A stretch of 64,000 nucleotides of DNA from assembly GCF_021117425.1 (NCBI RefSeq), contig NZ_CP088298.1:3410001-3474000 (forward strand), in the 5' to 3' direction. The notes below the pieces were generated by a model. That model was not told the DNA's origin, made no database searches, and saw nothing but the letters and a program-made list of their open reading frames with translations. Of the stretch, positions 37,513-45,045 are shown piece by piece. A program made the translations under genes and the position numbers. This stretch comes from Brevibacterium zhoupengii. GTDB taxonomy: Bacteria; Actinomycetota; Actinomycetes; Actinomycetales; Brevibacteriaceae. Position 1 is the stretch's first letter. Each line of letters opens with the position of its first letter.

Positions 37513-38631
37513 ATGGCACGAGCACGCAGGCACAAGTCCGAACCGATCTACAAGCGCAAGCGCAGCGCTGGTGGGTTACGCGAGTCTGAGAAACCGGTCC
37601 TGCTCAGCCGCCGAATCGTCGACAGCAAGCCTGGCGATCTGTCGGTCTCGTCGACCTTTGCTGAAGCTCTGACCGAGCAGCCGACGGATCATGCCCTCGC
37701 TACAGCGTCATTCACACAGGTCGTCATCCCCAAGTCCACGCCCGAGCTGCTCGCGGAGATCGCCTCGGCGTGGGAGTTGCACCCGGTCCTCGTCGAGGAC
37801 CTGTTCCACGCGAATCAACGCCCCAAGGTCGACCGCTATGACGATGTGCTCTTCGTCGTCCTCAAATCCGCGGTCTACGTCGACTCCGCCGAGGAGGTCG
37901 AGTTCAAGGAATTCCACCTGCTGATGAAGGACAACGTTCTCATCATCATCTGCCAGGATGATCGGTTCATCGATGGGACACCGATCCCCGACCGTGCTGA
38001 AGACATGGATGCCTATTTCAACACCGAGGACCGCCAGTGGACTTCTGACCGGGAGCTGCTTTCACTTGGCCCAGAAGCTCTTGTCTATCGGCTCCTCGAC
38101 ACTGCGGTCGACACCTACTTCCCGGTGTTGGACGGGCTCCAAGATGACAAGGACGGAATCGAGCGACAGGTCTTCAGCGGAGACACTGCCGCAGCTGAAC
38201 GCATTTATCTGCTCAGCCAGGAAGTCATCGACGTCCTGCACACCACCACCCATCTCAACCGGCTCACTCAACGGTTGGGCAACGGGGCTGCGAAGTATGC
38301 GATCCCAACAGAGCTGCAGGCCTACCTCGACGATGTCATCGATCATCTGACTCGTGTTCTGGCTGAAGCTGCCGAGCTGAGAGAGGCACTGTCACAGATC
38401 CTCAACGTCAATTCCACCCTGGTCGCGCAACGTCAGAACGAAGACATGAAGAAGATCTCCGGGTGGGCCGCGATCCTCTTCGCTCCCACCCTCATCGGTG
38501 CGATCTACGGCATGAACTTCGACGATATGCCCGAGCTGCACTGGGCCTTCGGATATCCGATGGCACTGGGCCTGATGGTCGGACTCGGGGTAGTCCTCTA
38601 CACCGTATTCAGAATGAAGAAGTGGATGTGA
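37513..38631 (+). CDS. corA: CorA-type magnesium/cobalt transporter
   Basis: Mg2+/Co2+ channel of the CorA family (372 aa). A large cytoplasmic N-domain (to ~300) is followed by two membrane helices at the C-terminus. The universal pore motif GMN is in GAIYGMNFDDMPELHW, and the chain ends with the positively charged FRMKKWM. The first 30 residues are Arg/Lys-rich (ARARRHKSEPIYKRKR). It forms its own unit after the polymer locus. Confidence 0.93.
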   Translation: MARARRHKSEPIYKRKRSAGGLRESEKPVLLSRRIVDSKPGDLSVSSTFAEALTEQPTDHALATASFTQVVIPKSTPELLAEIASAWELHPVLVEDLFHANQRPKVDRYDDVLFVVLKSAVYVDSAEEVEFKEFHLLMKDNVLIIICQDDRFIDGTPIPDRAEDMDAYFNTEDRQWTSDRELLSLGPEALVYRLLDTAVDTYFPVLDGLQDDKDGIERQVFSGDTAAAERIYLLSQEVIDVLHTTTHLNRLTQRLGNGAAKYAIPTELQAYLDDVIDHLTRVLAEAAELREALSQILNVNSTLVAQRQNEDMKKISGWAAILFAPTLIGAIYGMNFDDMPELHWAFGYPMALGLMVGLGVVLYTVFRMKKWM

Positions 38632-38681
38632 GCGGCTGAACTGGTCTGGCCGGGCCTGTCTGCATATCGCCTCAGGTCACA

Positions 38682-39059
38682 TCACTCGACGGCGATGACA
38701 AATGTTGCCACGGCGAGCACGACACTTGCCGGAGTCATCGTCCAACGCTCCGCACTGCTGCGAGTAGCCACGTTTCCCACCACGCTCACTGCGAAGAAAG
38801 CGAACAGCACCCACGTCAGAACAATCACTGCCGCGTTGACACTGCCCGGCAGCACTCCGCTGCGGCTGAGAAGCAAAGCGGCGAACCCTGCGTACAGGAT
38901 GACTGCCACGGTGCTGCCCAGACGCAGCCGACCAGGGAGCACGCGATGCTGGCCGCCCCAAACGACAGCCCCGAAGGGCAGACCGAAGATGACCAGAACC
39001 TGCAGAACGGCCAGCGCACAGAGCACGGCGAGCGCAACAGCCAGAGCAGCAGATGTCAT
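38682..39059 (-). CDS. Small membrane protein of unknown function, coupled to PadR regulator
   Basis: 125-residue protein with four predicted membrane helices (about 4-28, 48-68, 76-98, 107-124) and no recognisable catalytic motif. The ATG overlaps the stop of the padR-type gene (ATGA), so it is translated with its probable regulator. PadR genes are often coupled to membrane proteins or transporters that they control. Function is unknown. Confidence 0.75.
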   Translation of the reverse strand: MTSAALAVALAVLCALAVLQVLVIFGLPFGAVVWGGQHRVLPGRLRLGSTVAVILYAGFAALLLSRSGVLPGSVNAAVIVLTWVLFAFFAVSVVGNVATRSSAERWTMTPASVVLAVATFVIAVE

Positions 39060-39580
39060 GAGTTCATCTCCAGATCATCGAGCCACTCCAGCGTGAGAGA
39101 GCTCGTACCGATTCCGTGGTTCAGCGTTGCGCGCTGATAGCGGTAGATCTCGCGAAGCTCGATCGGCACCGCTTCGTCGTCGAGGCGGTCCGCCAACTCG
39201 CCGAGAGCGTTCGCTTCCTCGCCAACTCGCATGCGGATCAGCGCTATGCACTCGCTTCTCTCACTCGGCGGCAGGTGGCCGAGCAGAAAGATCTTCGACA
39301 GCATCATCTGGTCAACATCCGACCCTATGATCGGCGAGAGCATCCATTGATGCCACGCTTCTCGTCCCTGCACAGTACCGCTGTAGAGCCTCTTTCTGCG
39401 CCGGGAATCTGCTGCCTTCTCCACCGTCACCTTGCCGTGCACTTCCAACTGCTTCAGCGCACGCTGAATGCTTCCGAAGCTCGCCGCGTAGAACAGCGAA
39501 ATCCCTCCGGTGAAGCGCTTGTGGACGTCGTAGAGGGAATGCGGGCCATCCAACAGAAGGCCGAGGATGAGGAACTGCAT
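39056..39580 (-). CDS. PadR-family transcriptional regulator
   Basis: Winged-helix regulator (174 aa). It starts MQFLILGLLLDGPHSLYDVHKRF, the usual PadR N-terminus, with the wing SIQRALKQLEVHGKVTVEKAADSRRRKRLYSGT and a helical C-terminal dimerisation part (about 110-174). ATG 39580 is preferred over the in-frame ATG 39598 because a -10 TATATT lies exactly six bases upstream, giving a leaderless transcript, and because 39598 sits inside the palindrome. Coupled to the downstream membrane protein. Ligand unknown. Confidence 0.86.
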   Translation of the reverse strand: MQFLILGLLLDGPHSLYDVHKRFTGGISLFYAASFGSIQRALKQLEVHGKVTVEKAADSRRRKRLYSGTVQGREAWHQWMLSPIIGSDVDQMMLSKIFLLGHLPPSERSECIALIRMRVGEEANALGELADRLDDEAVPIELREIYRYQRATLNHGIGTSSLTLEWLDDLEMNS

Positions 39581-39586
39581 GCACAC

Positions 39587-39606
39587 AATATATCTCATAG
39601 ATATAT
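39587..39606 (-). promoter_or_regulatory. PadR autoregulatory operator and leaderless -10 element
   Basis: A perfect palindrome ATATATCT-CAT-AGATATAT occupies 39588-39606. It overlaps a minus-strand -10 TATATT (39592-39587), six bases from the ATG at 39580. A repressor bound here would block RNA polymerase directly. PadR-type regulators typically bind AT-rich palindromes at their own promoter, so autorepression is likely. Confidence 0.65.
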
Positions 39607-39743
39607 AGACGAGCGCACTTCGCCCACAATCTTGCCCCGCACAAGGTCCGGCAATCCTCGTTTCCTCCCCCTTCGTCTGATCTCGTTCGAACGTTCATTC
39701 CCCCTTTTCCACAAGCTCACCTGGCAGCCCTAGCGTCGCGAAT

Positions 39744-40598
39744 GTGAATACACACACAGCGAAAATCACCAGTCCCCGCTCCTCCACGATCCTCGCAGCG
39801 GCAGTACTCACCGCTGCCGTGACCCTTGGAACAGGCGTCTCAGCCGCCTCAGCACACAGTCTCGGCTCACCGTCCGAGAACGACTTCGGCGCCCCCGATC
39901 AGGTCTCCGAACTCGAATTCCCCACCACGATCTCCCACCGAGGCGGCGCCGATATCTACCCGGAGGAGTCCATGGAAGGGCTCACCGCCTCGGCGAAGGA
40001 CGGGTTCCTGCCCGAGATGGACATCCAGTTCCTCGAAGACGGCACCCCGGTCCTCATCCACGACGACACGGCCGACCGCACGCTCAACGGCGCCAGCGGA
40101 CCGATCCGCGACCTCAGCCGCGAGGAATGGGACGCCGCGACAATCAAGCACCCACAGGGTGGAGAGCCGGCGGAGACGGTCACCCTCGACGAGGCGCTCG
40201 ACGAACTCGGCGGGGAGGTCGTCATGGTTCCCGAGATCAAGCCAGGGGCCACCTCGGCGGAGGTCGATCAGGTTCTCGACGTCTTCGACGAACGTGGATT
40301 CAAGGACTCACTCATCGTCCAGTCCTTCGACTTCGAGGCGGCGGAGACGATCGCCGAGCGCGGCTACACCTCGCTCTACCTCATGGGGTCCACGCTGCCG
40401 ACGGAATCGTTCGACGAGATCTCGGATGCCGGCATCGAATGGGTCGGACCCAGCAAGAACCTGCCGACCCGGGACCTGCGCAAACTCGACAAGGCTGGCT
40501 TCCATGTTGCGCCGTACACCCTCGCGACGGCGAAGGACGGGCACCGTCTGCCCGGCTGGATCGACGGGTACTTCACCGACGACGCCTGGACGAACTGA
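39744..40598 (+). CDS. Secreted glycerophosphodiester phosphodiesterase
   Basis: 284-residue exported enzyme hydrolysing glycerophosphodiesters to glycerol phosphate plus an alcohol. The signal peptide is residues 1-~37 (ILAAAVLTAAVTLGTGVSAASAHS). The GDPD motifs follow: ISHRGGADIYPEES (metal and catalytic His), EMDIQFLEDGTPVLIHDDTADRTLNG (second His), and MVPEIKPG with the metal-binding Glu. The GTG at 39744 gives a sensible signal peptide. Because the nearby locus probably builds a glycerol-phosphate polymer, the substrate may be wall polymer fragments as well as lipid head groups; this is inference. Confidence 0.9.
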   Translation: MNTHTAKITSPRSSTILAAAVLTAAVTLGTGVSAASAHSLGSPSENDFGAPDQVSELEFPTTISHRGGADIYPEESMEGLTASAKDGFLPEMDIQFLEDGTPVLIHDDTADRTLNGASGPIRDLSREEWDAATIKHPQGGEPAETVTLDEALDELGGEVVMVPEIKPGATSAEVDQVLDVFDERGFKDSLIVQSFDFEAAETIAERGYTSLYLMGSTLPTESFDEISDAGIEWVGPSKNLPTRDLRKLDKAGFHVAPYTLATAKDGHRLPGWIDGYFTDDAWTN

Positions 40599-40997
40599 CC
40601 GACACTGTGGTGGGCCTTGGCGTGGTCACTTCGAACCGTCGTCAGGGCCACCCGGTGATTGCCCACTCTGAGCGCGACGACACAATATGACCCCTTCACG
40701 ATGTCCCGTGGAAGCGAGCCGATATAATCAGCTTGTCACCAACTTCTCTCTGAAGAAGCTGCAGTGACATCCAACGCAGCGATGCCGCTAGCGACCTTGA
40801 CGGGCCTCAACAAGGAAGTCGACTCCTCGTCCTGCCGCTCGGCGTCCTCCTCACTGATGTGACGTGTCTGGCGTCTTCGAAGAAGAACGCTCCTTGCGCA
40901 CATTCACGCCGATGACCGACCGTAACGGTCTCATCCGCACGAGGGGACAGCCCGCATCGCTTGCGGCAAATCCCGCCCCAGTTAAGGAGCACATCCT
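40599..40997. other. 399-base region upstream of malate dehydrogenase
   Basis: No convincing gene was found on either strand. A perfect TATAAT at 40723-40728 would start a transcript near 40735, giving a leader of about 260 bases before mdh, unusually long. No known riboswitch pattern was recognised. mdh itself has a strong AAGGAG just upstream of its ATG. Confidence 0.4.
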
Positions 40998-41984
40998 ATG
41001 AATACTCCCATCAAAGTCGCCGTCACCGGTGCGGCCGGCCAGATCGGCTACAGTCTCCTCTTTCGCATTGCCAGCGGCGCACTTTTCGGCCCCCAGACCC
41101 CGGTGCAGCTGCGCTTGCTGGAAATCGCACCAGCACTGACCGCTCTCGAAGGTGTGGTCATGGAACTCGAGGACTGTGCCTTTCCCACTCTCGACTCAGT
41201 TGAGATCGGCGATTCGGCCGAGCACATCTTCGACGGCGTCAACCTCGCTCTGCTCGTCGGCGCTCGGCCCAGGTCTCAGGGCATGGAGCGCAGCGACCTC
41301 CTCGAAGCCAATGGTGCGATCTTCACCGCCCAGGGCAAGGCGCTCAACGCAGTCGCCGCCGACGATGTCCGCATCGGCGTCACCGGGAATCCGGCCAATA
41401 CCAATGCGCTCATCGCCATGCACAATGCGCCCGACATCCCCGCCGAACGGTTCAGTGCGCTGACCCGATTGGACCACAACCGGGCGCTGGCACAGCTGGC
41501 CAAGAAGGCCGAGGTGCCGGTCAGCGACATCGCCAAGATGACGATCTGGGGCAACCATTCGGCCACCCAGTATCCTGATATCTACCATGCAGAGATCGGC
41601 GGGAAGAATGCTGCCGAGGTCATCGGCGACCAAGGCTGGATCGAGAACGATCTCATCCCTACGGTCGCTGGGCGCGGTGCCGCCATCATCGAGGCCCGTG
41701 GCTCCTCCTCAGCGGCCTCTGCTGCCGCGGCGACGATCGACGCCGCCCGCGACTGGCTGCACGGCACACCCGAAGGCGACTGGGCCTCGATGGCCGTTGT
41801 CTCCGACGGCTCCTACGGTGTGCCTAAGGGACTGATCTCCTCCTATCCCGTGACAACCTCGGGCGGGAACTGGGAGATCGTTCAGGGGCTGGAGATCAAC
41901 GACTTCAGCCGCACGATGATCGACGCCACCACGGCTGAGCTCGCCGCTGAGCGTGAGACCGTGACCGGCCTCGGACTGATCTGA
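40998..41984 (+). CDS. mdh: Malate dehydrogenase
   Basis: NAD-dependent interconversion of malate and oxaloacetate in the TCA cycle (328 aa). Nucleotide-binding [19 protein letters not shown] at the N-terminus, [10 protein letters not shown], substrate-binding Arg in [13 protein letters not shown], catalytic Asp in LTRLDHNRA and catalytic His in [12 protein letters not shown]. Length and motifs match the actinobacterial/cytosolic-type enzyme. Strong Shine-Dalgarno AAGGAG. A monocistronic gene with an XRE-cupin regulator 59 bases downstream. Confidence 0.96.
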   Translation: MNTPIKVAVTGAAGQIGYSLLFRIASGALFGPQTPVQLRLLEIAPALTALEGVVMELEDCAFPTLDSVEIGDSAEHIFDGVNLALLVGARPRSQGMERSDLLEANGAIFTAQGKALNAVAADDVRIGVTGNPANTNALIAMHNAPDIPAERFSALTRLDHNRALAQLAKKAEVPVSDIAKMTIWGNHSATQYPDIYHAEIGGKNAAEVIGDQGWIENDLIPTVAGRGAAIIEARGSSSAASAAAATIDAARDWLHGTPEGDWASMAVVSDGSYGVPKGLISSYPVTTSGGNWEIVQGLEINDFSRTMIDATTAELAAERETVTGLGLI

Positions 41985-42043
41985 GATCACGTCTCCGGGC
42001 CTGATATTCTCGGCTTCACATGTTCCCGTGACCGAAGGTTCCC

Positions 42044-42637
42044 ATGAGCGCCGATAATGTCCCGCAGACTGCGGCTGATCCGAGTGTGGAGTACATGGGT
42101 GCACTCATCCGCAGGCTGCGGGAATCGGCCGGGATGACTCTGACTGACCTCAGCCGTGCGGCTGGGGTCAGTCAGGGCCTGCTGAGTCAGATCGAACGTG
42201 GCCGTGGCAACCCTGCCTATCTCACGCTGCTCAAGATCGCCAAGGCCTTCGATGTGCCCGTCGGACGATTCTTCGACTCGGGCGGGGACCCTGCCGACAA
42301 CCGTGTGGTCCGTGCCGACGGCCGCAGGCAGCTGCAGGTCACCGATCGCGGCCTCGTCTATGAGCTGCTGACTCCGACGATGAACGGGCAGCTGCTGGTG
42401 CTCAAGGTCCGGGTCCCGGCTGGGTACTCCAACGAGACCGTTCCCTTCAGCCATCATCGTGCGGAGGAATGTCTGTTCGTACTCGAAGGGACCTGCTATT
42501 TCCAGATCGGCGAGGACGGGTACACCCTCGATGTGGGTGACAGCATCACCTACCAGGGCGACCAGCCGCACTGGTTCCGTGTCCTCGGTGACACCGAGGC
42601 GGTCATCATCGCCACGATGACTCCCCCGGTGTTCTGA
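42044..42637 (+). CDS. XRE-family regulator with C-terminal cupin
   Basis: 197-residue regulator. HTH at about 20-75 (MGALIRRLRESAGMTLTDLSRAAGVSQGLLSQIERGRGNP) and a cupin_2 domain at about 110-190 (FSHHRAEECLFVLEGTCYFQIG, ITYQGDQPHWFRV) whose His/Glu residues may bind a metal or small metabolite. This architecture is common among regulators of amine, amino-acid or sugar catabolism. ATG 42044 follows GAAGG. Same direction as mdh; whether it controls mdh is unknown. Confidence 0.88.
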   Translation: MSADNVPQTAADPSVEYMGALIRRLRESAGMTLTDLSRAAGVSQGLLSQIERGRGNPAYLTLLKIAKAFDVPVGRFFDSGGDPADNRVVRADGRRQLQVTDRGLVYELLTPTMNGQLLVLKVRVPAGYSNETVPFSHHRAEECLFVLEGTCYFQIGEDGYTLDVGDSITYQGDQPHWFRVLGDTEAVIIATMTPPVF

Positions 42638-42664
42638 GGCTCGATTTCAGTCGTTGGCCAATCT

Positions 42665-43081
42665 TCAGGCGTTCTTCTTCGTCTGCCGGTTGCTTTCGCG
42701 TTCGAGGGCTTCGACGAGTTCGTTCTTGTTCATCGTCGAACGGCCCGGGATCTTCAGCTTGGTCGCCTGCTGATACAAATGCTCCTTCGTCGCGTTAGCG
42801 TCCACTCCACCGGCCGTTGGGCGATCGGTGTTCTTCCCGCCCTTGGCCTGTGCGTCGGATGGTCCGGACGACGATTTCGGCTCCCACCTGTCGCCCACCT
42901 TTTCGTGGGTGTGCTTGAGCGCATCGTAGGCCACCTGGTGAGCACGCTCTTCGTCGTTGTATTCCTCCATGGCGGAGTCATAGGTCTTGGCAAAGGTGCG
43001 CTGGGCCTTGGCATCCGAATGTCGCAGGGTCGCCGGAAGCTCTGACTTCTTCGGGACTCCTGAACTGCTCATCTTCGGCAT
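42665..43081 (-). CDS. ChaB-like protein with C-terminal Rho-N-type motif
   Basis: 138-residue basic protein. Residues ~5-65 match ChaB (LPATLRHSDAKAQRTFAKTYDSAMEEYNDEERAHQVAYDAL). The last ~35 residues (EHLYQQATKLKIPGRSTMNKNELVEALE) resemble the Rho N-terminal/SAP-like helix-extended fold used for nucleic-acid or protein contact. A low-complexity linker joins them. ATG 43081 is preferred, with GAGGAG upstream; an in-frame GTG at 43090 sits too close to it. Role unknown; ChaB-like proteins are often found with stress genes. Confidence 0.78.
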   Translation of the reverse strand: MPKMSSSGVPKKSELPATLRHSDAKAQRTFAKTYDSAMEEYNDEERAHQVAYDALKHTHEKVGDRWEPKSSSGPSDAQAKGGKNTDRPTAGGVDANATKEHLYQQATKLKIPGRSTMNKNELVEALERESNRQTKKNA

Positions 43082-43382
43082 GGTGACCACATCTCCTCAC
43101 GTAGGTGGGTGTCACGGTTATCCCGACGGTAACGCAGATCACCTTCACGTGTCAGGAGCCGTGCCGCACATCCTCGGCCGCGTTATCGCTTCGCGGCCAT
43201 CGTCGGTGTGCTGTGACCGGCCGGAACGGCTCCGGGCCAGTGACTATTGTCTGCTGTCGAACAGGAGAGTACGTTTAACGCACGACCACAGCGCGGAACG
43301 TGGAAACCTGTGAACCGCTGTAGGGGCGAAAACCATTTCTCGGCCTTTTTGCTGCATCAGAATGTCACAGAGAGGATTCGTC
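43082..43382. other. 301-base gap with a GC-rich hairpin
   Basis: No coding sequence recognised. GGCCGCG (43176-43182) and CGCGGCC (43192-43198) form a perfect 7-bp stem with a nine-base loop. Its position upstream of both flanking genes argues against a simple terminator; its role is unknown. Confidence 0.35.
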
Positions 43383-43892
43383 ATGGATGAGGATACGTTC
43401 GACGATCTGCTTGTGTCCGCGGATGCAGGTCTGATCGTAGTGACCACAGCGGTGGAGAACGAACAAGCCGGTTGTCTGGTGGGTTTCCACTCGCAGTCGA
43501 GCATGTCTCCTCAGCAATACGGCTTCTGGCTGTCGAAAGCCAACCACACCTATCAGGTGAGTCTGCGGGCCACTCATTTCGCGATCCACTTCCTCACTGT
43601 CGACGATCTCGCCATGGCTCAGCGCTTCGGTGCCCGATCTGGTGAGGACACCGACAAGTTCCGCGGACTCGATGTCGACCCCACCGAGCAGGGAGTGCCA
43701 CTGCTCAGCACTCTGCCCAATCGACTAGTCGTTGAGCGCATCACCATGCTCGATGACGGGGGTGACCACGTCGCCATCACCGCACGGGTGATCTCAAGTG
43801 AGACCACGGGAACATTCACACCCCTGCGACTGTCCCACATCGGCGACCTTCCACCGGGCCGCGATAATGACTCACGGGCAATCCAGCCGTGA
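43383..43892 (+). CDS. Flavin-reductase-like FMN-binding domain protein
   Basis: 169-residue protein resembling the flavin reductase-like split barrel: LIVVTTAVENEQAGCLVGFHSQSSMSPQQYGFWLSK, then NHTYQVSLRATHFAIHFLTVDDLAMAQRFGA, and a closing ARVISSE strand. The family binds FMN and reduces flavins or small substrates; the specific reaction is unclear. ATG 43383 follows AGAGAGGA at good spacing; the upstream ATG at 43362 is rejected. Single gene, no informative neighbours. Confidence 0.75.
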   Translation: MDEDTFDDLLVSADAGLIVVTTAVENEQAGCLVGFHSQSSMSPQQYGFWLSKANHTYQVSLRATHFAIHFLTVDDLAMAQRFGARSGEDTDKFRGLDVDPTEQGVPLLSTLPNRLVVERITMLDDGGDHVAITARVISSETTGTFTPLRLSHIGDLPPGRDNDSRAIQP

Positions 43893-43960
43893 TGCGCTGA
43901 AAGATCTGGCTATGGAGACACCGTGGACCTTGACCGTGGCTGTCCCTTCGTCAGTGGTGG

Positions 43961-44854
43961 TCAGGGCGTAGGTTGGCCCCCGTTGACGTTGAGGGTCTCA
44001 CCGAGAACGTAGCTGGACTCCGATGACGTGAGAAAGACGTAGGCCGGGGCGAGTTCCGTCGGTTGACCGGCTCGTCCTATCGGAGTGTTCTTCCCGAAGT
44101 GGGGAAGTGCTTCCTTCGGCTGTCCGTCAGAGACCTGCAACGGTGTCCAGATTGGGCCTGGTGCGACGGCATTGACTCGGATTCCCCTGGGAGCCAGCTG
44201 TGTTGCCAGCCCCTTGGTGAAGTTGTTGATCGCGGCCTTCGTCGACGCATAGTCCAAGAGGTGCGTGGATGGAGAATATGCTTGAACGGACGTTGAGTTC
44301 ACGATCGTTGCCCCGGCAGGAAGATAGCCCACAGCCGTTTTCGATACACGGAACATGGCGCGAATGTTGGTCTCGAAGGTGACGCCCCACTGCTCGTCGC
44401 TGAGATCTTCTATCTCTTCGACGGCGATCTGTCGTCCGGCGTTATTCACCAAGGCGTCGAGGCCACCGAGCCCGTCTGCCGCATCATGGACGACCTGTTG
44501 ACAGTAGTCGGGGTCGATGAGGTCACCGGGCAGTGCCACTGCGTTGACACCGGCTTCTCGGATGACGTCGCAGACATAGCGTGCATCGTCCTCTTCGGCC
44601 GGCAAGTATGACAGTGCGACGTCGGCTCCTTCGCGAGCGAACGCGATGGCGACTGCCGCGCCGATGCCGGAATCGGCTCCGGTGATCAGTGCCTTGCGGC
44701 CCTTGAGCCTGCCGGTGCCGCGATAAGTCTGCTCACCACGGTCGGTGCCAGGAATCAGTTCGACGTCTAAACCCGGCTCAGGCTGGTCTTGTTTGGGCGG
44801 GGAGATATCCGGAAATCGTTTCACCGGATCTTGAAAAGTCAGTTGATCATTCAT
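43961..44854 (-). CDS. Short-chain dehydrogenase/reductase, general-stress (YhdF/YghA) type
   Basis: 297-residue SDR with the ~50-residue N-terminal extension of the YhdF/YghA/GSP39 group (FPDISPPKQDQPEPGLD). Cofactor motif TGADSGIGAAVAIAFAREGADVAL, NNAG, active-site Ser in NSTSVQAY and Tyr-x3-Lys in YASTKAA, and C-terminal GETLNVNGG. ATG 44854 follows AAAGGGG; the longer upstream frame is shadow. Likely a stress-linked NAD(P)-dependent alcohol/sugar oxidoreductase; substrate unknown. Confidence 0.87.
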   Translation of the reverse strand: MNDQLTFQDPVKRFPDISPPKQDQPEPGLDVELIPGTDRGEQTYRGTGRLKGRKALITGADSGIGAAVAIAFAREGADVALSYLPAEEDDARYVCDVIREAGVNAVALPGDLIDPDYCQQVVHDAADGLGGLDALVNNAGRQIAVEEIEDLSDEQWGVTFETNIRAMFRVSKTAVGYLPAGATIVNSTSVQAYSPSTHLLDYASTKAAINNFTKGLATQLAPRGIRVNAVAPGPIWTPLQVSDGQPKEALPHFGKNTPIGRAGQPTELAPAYVFLTSSESSYVLGETLNVNGGQPTP

Positions 44855-45045
44855 CAGCGTTGATCCCCTTTCGGCTGATCCCGCGTTCGCGAGGATCAGA
44901 CTCGTTTCGCTCTCGATCAGCACGATGCTCTCGGAAACATCAGCACCGTCCCGGTGCCGCCACGCTAGCAGGCTCCAAGGAGTCTCGTAACCCCTGTTGA
45001 GATCGACGTGGTCGCGATTACGGGCATGCTCGACGCCCGGCTGGC

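Noticed and set aside
39581..39598. First in-frame ATG (39598) as the start of the PadR gene
   Set aside because: It lies inside the palindrome and upstream of the predicted transcription start; the ATG at 39580 fits the family N-terminus and promoter spacing better.
39826..40671. 281-codon plus frame inside the GDPD gene
   Set aside because: Ser/Arg/Pro-rich frame-shifted reading of a gene with a signal peptide and full GDPD motifs.
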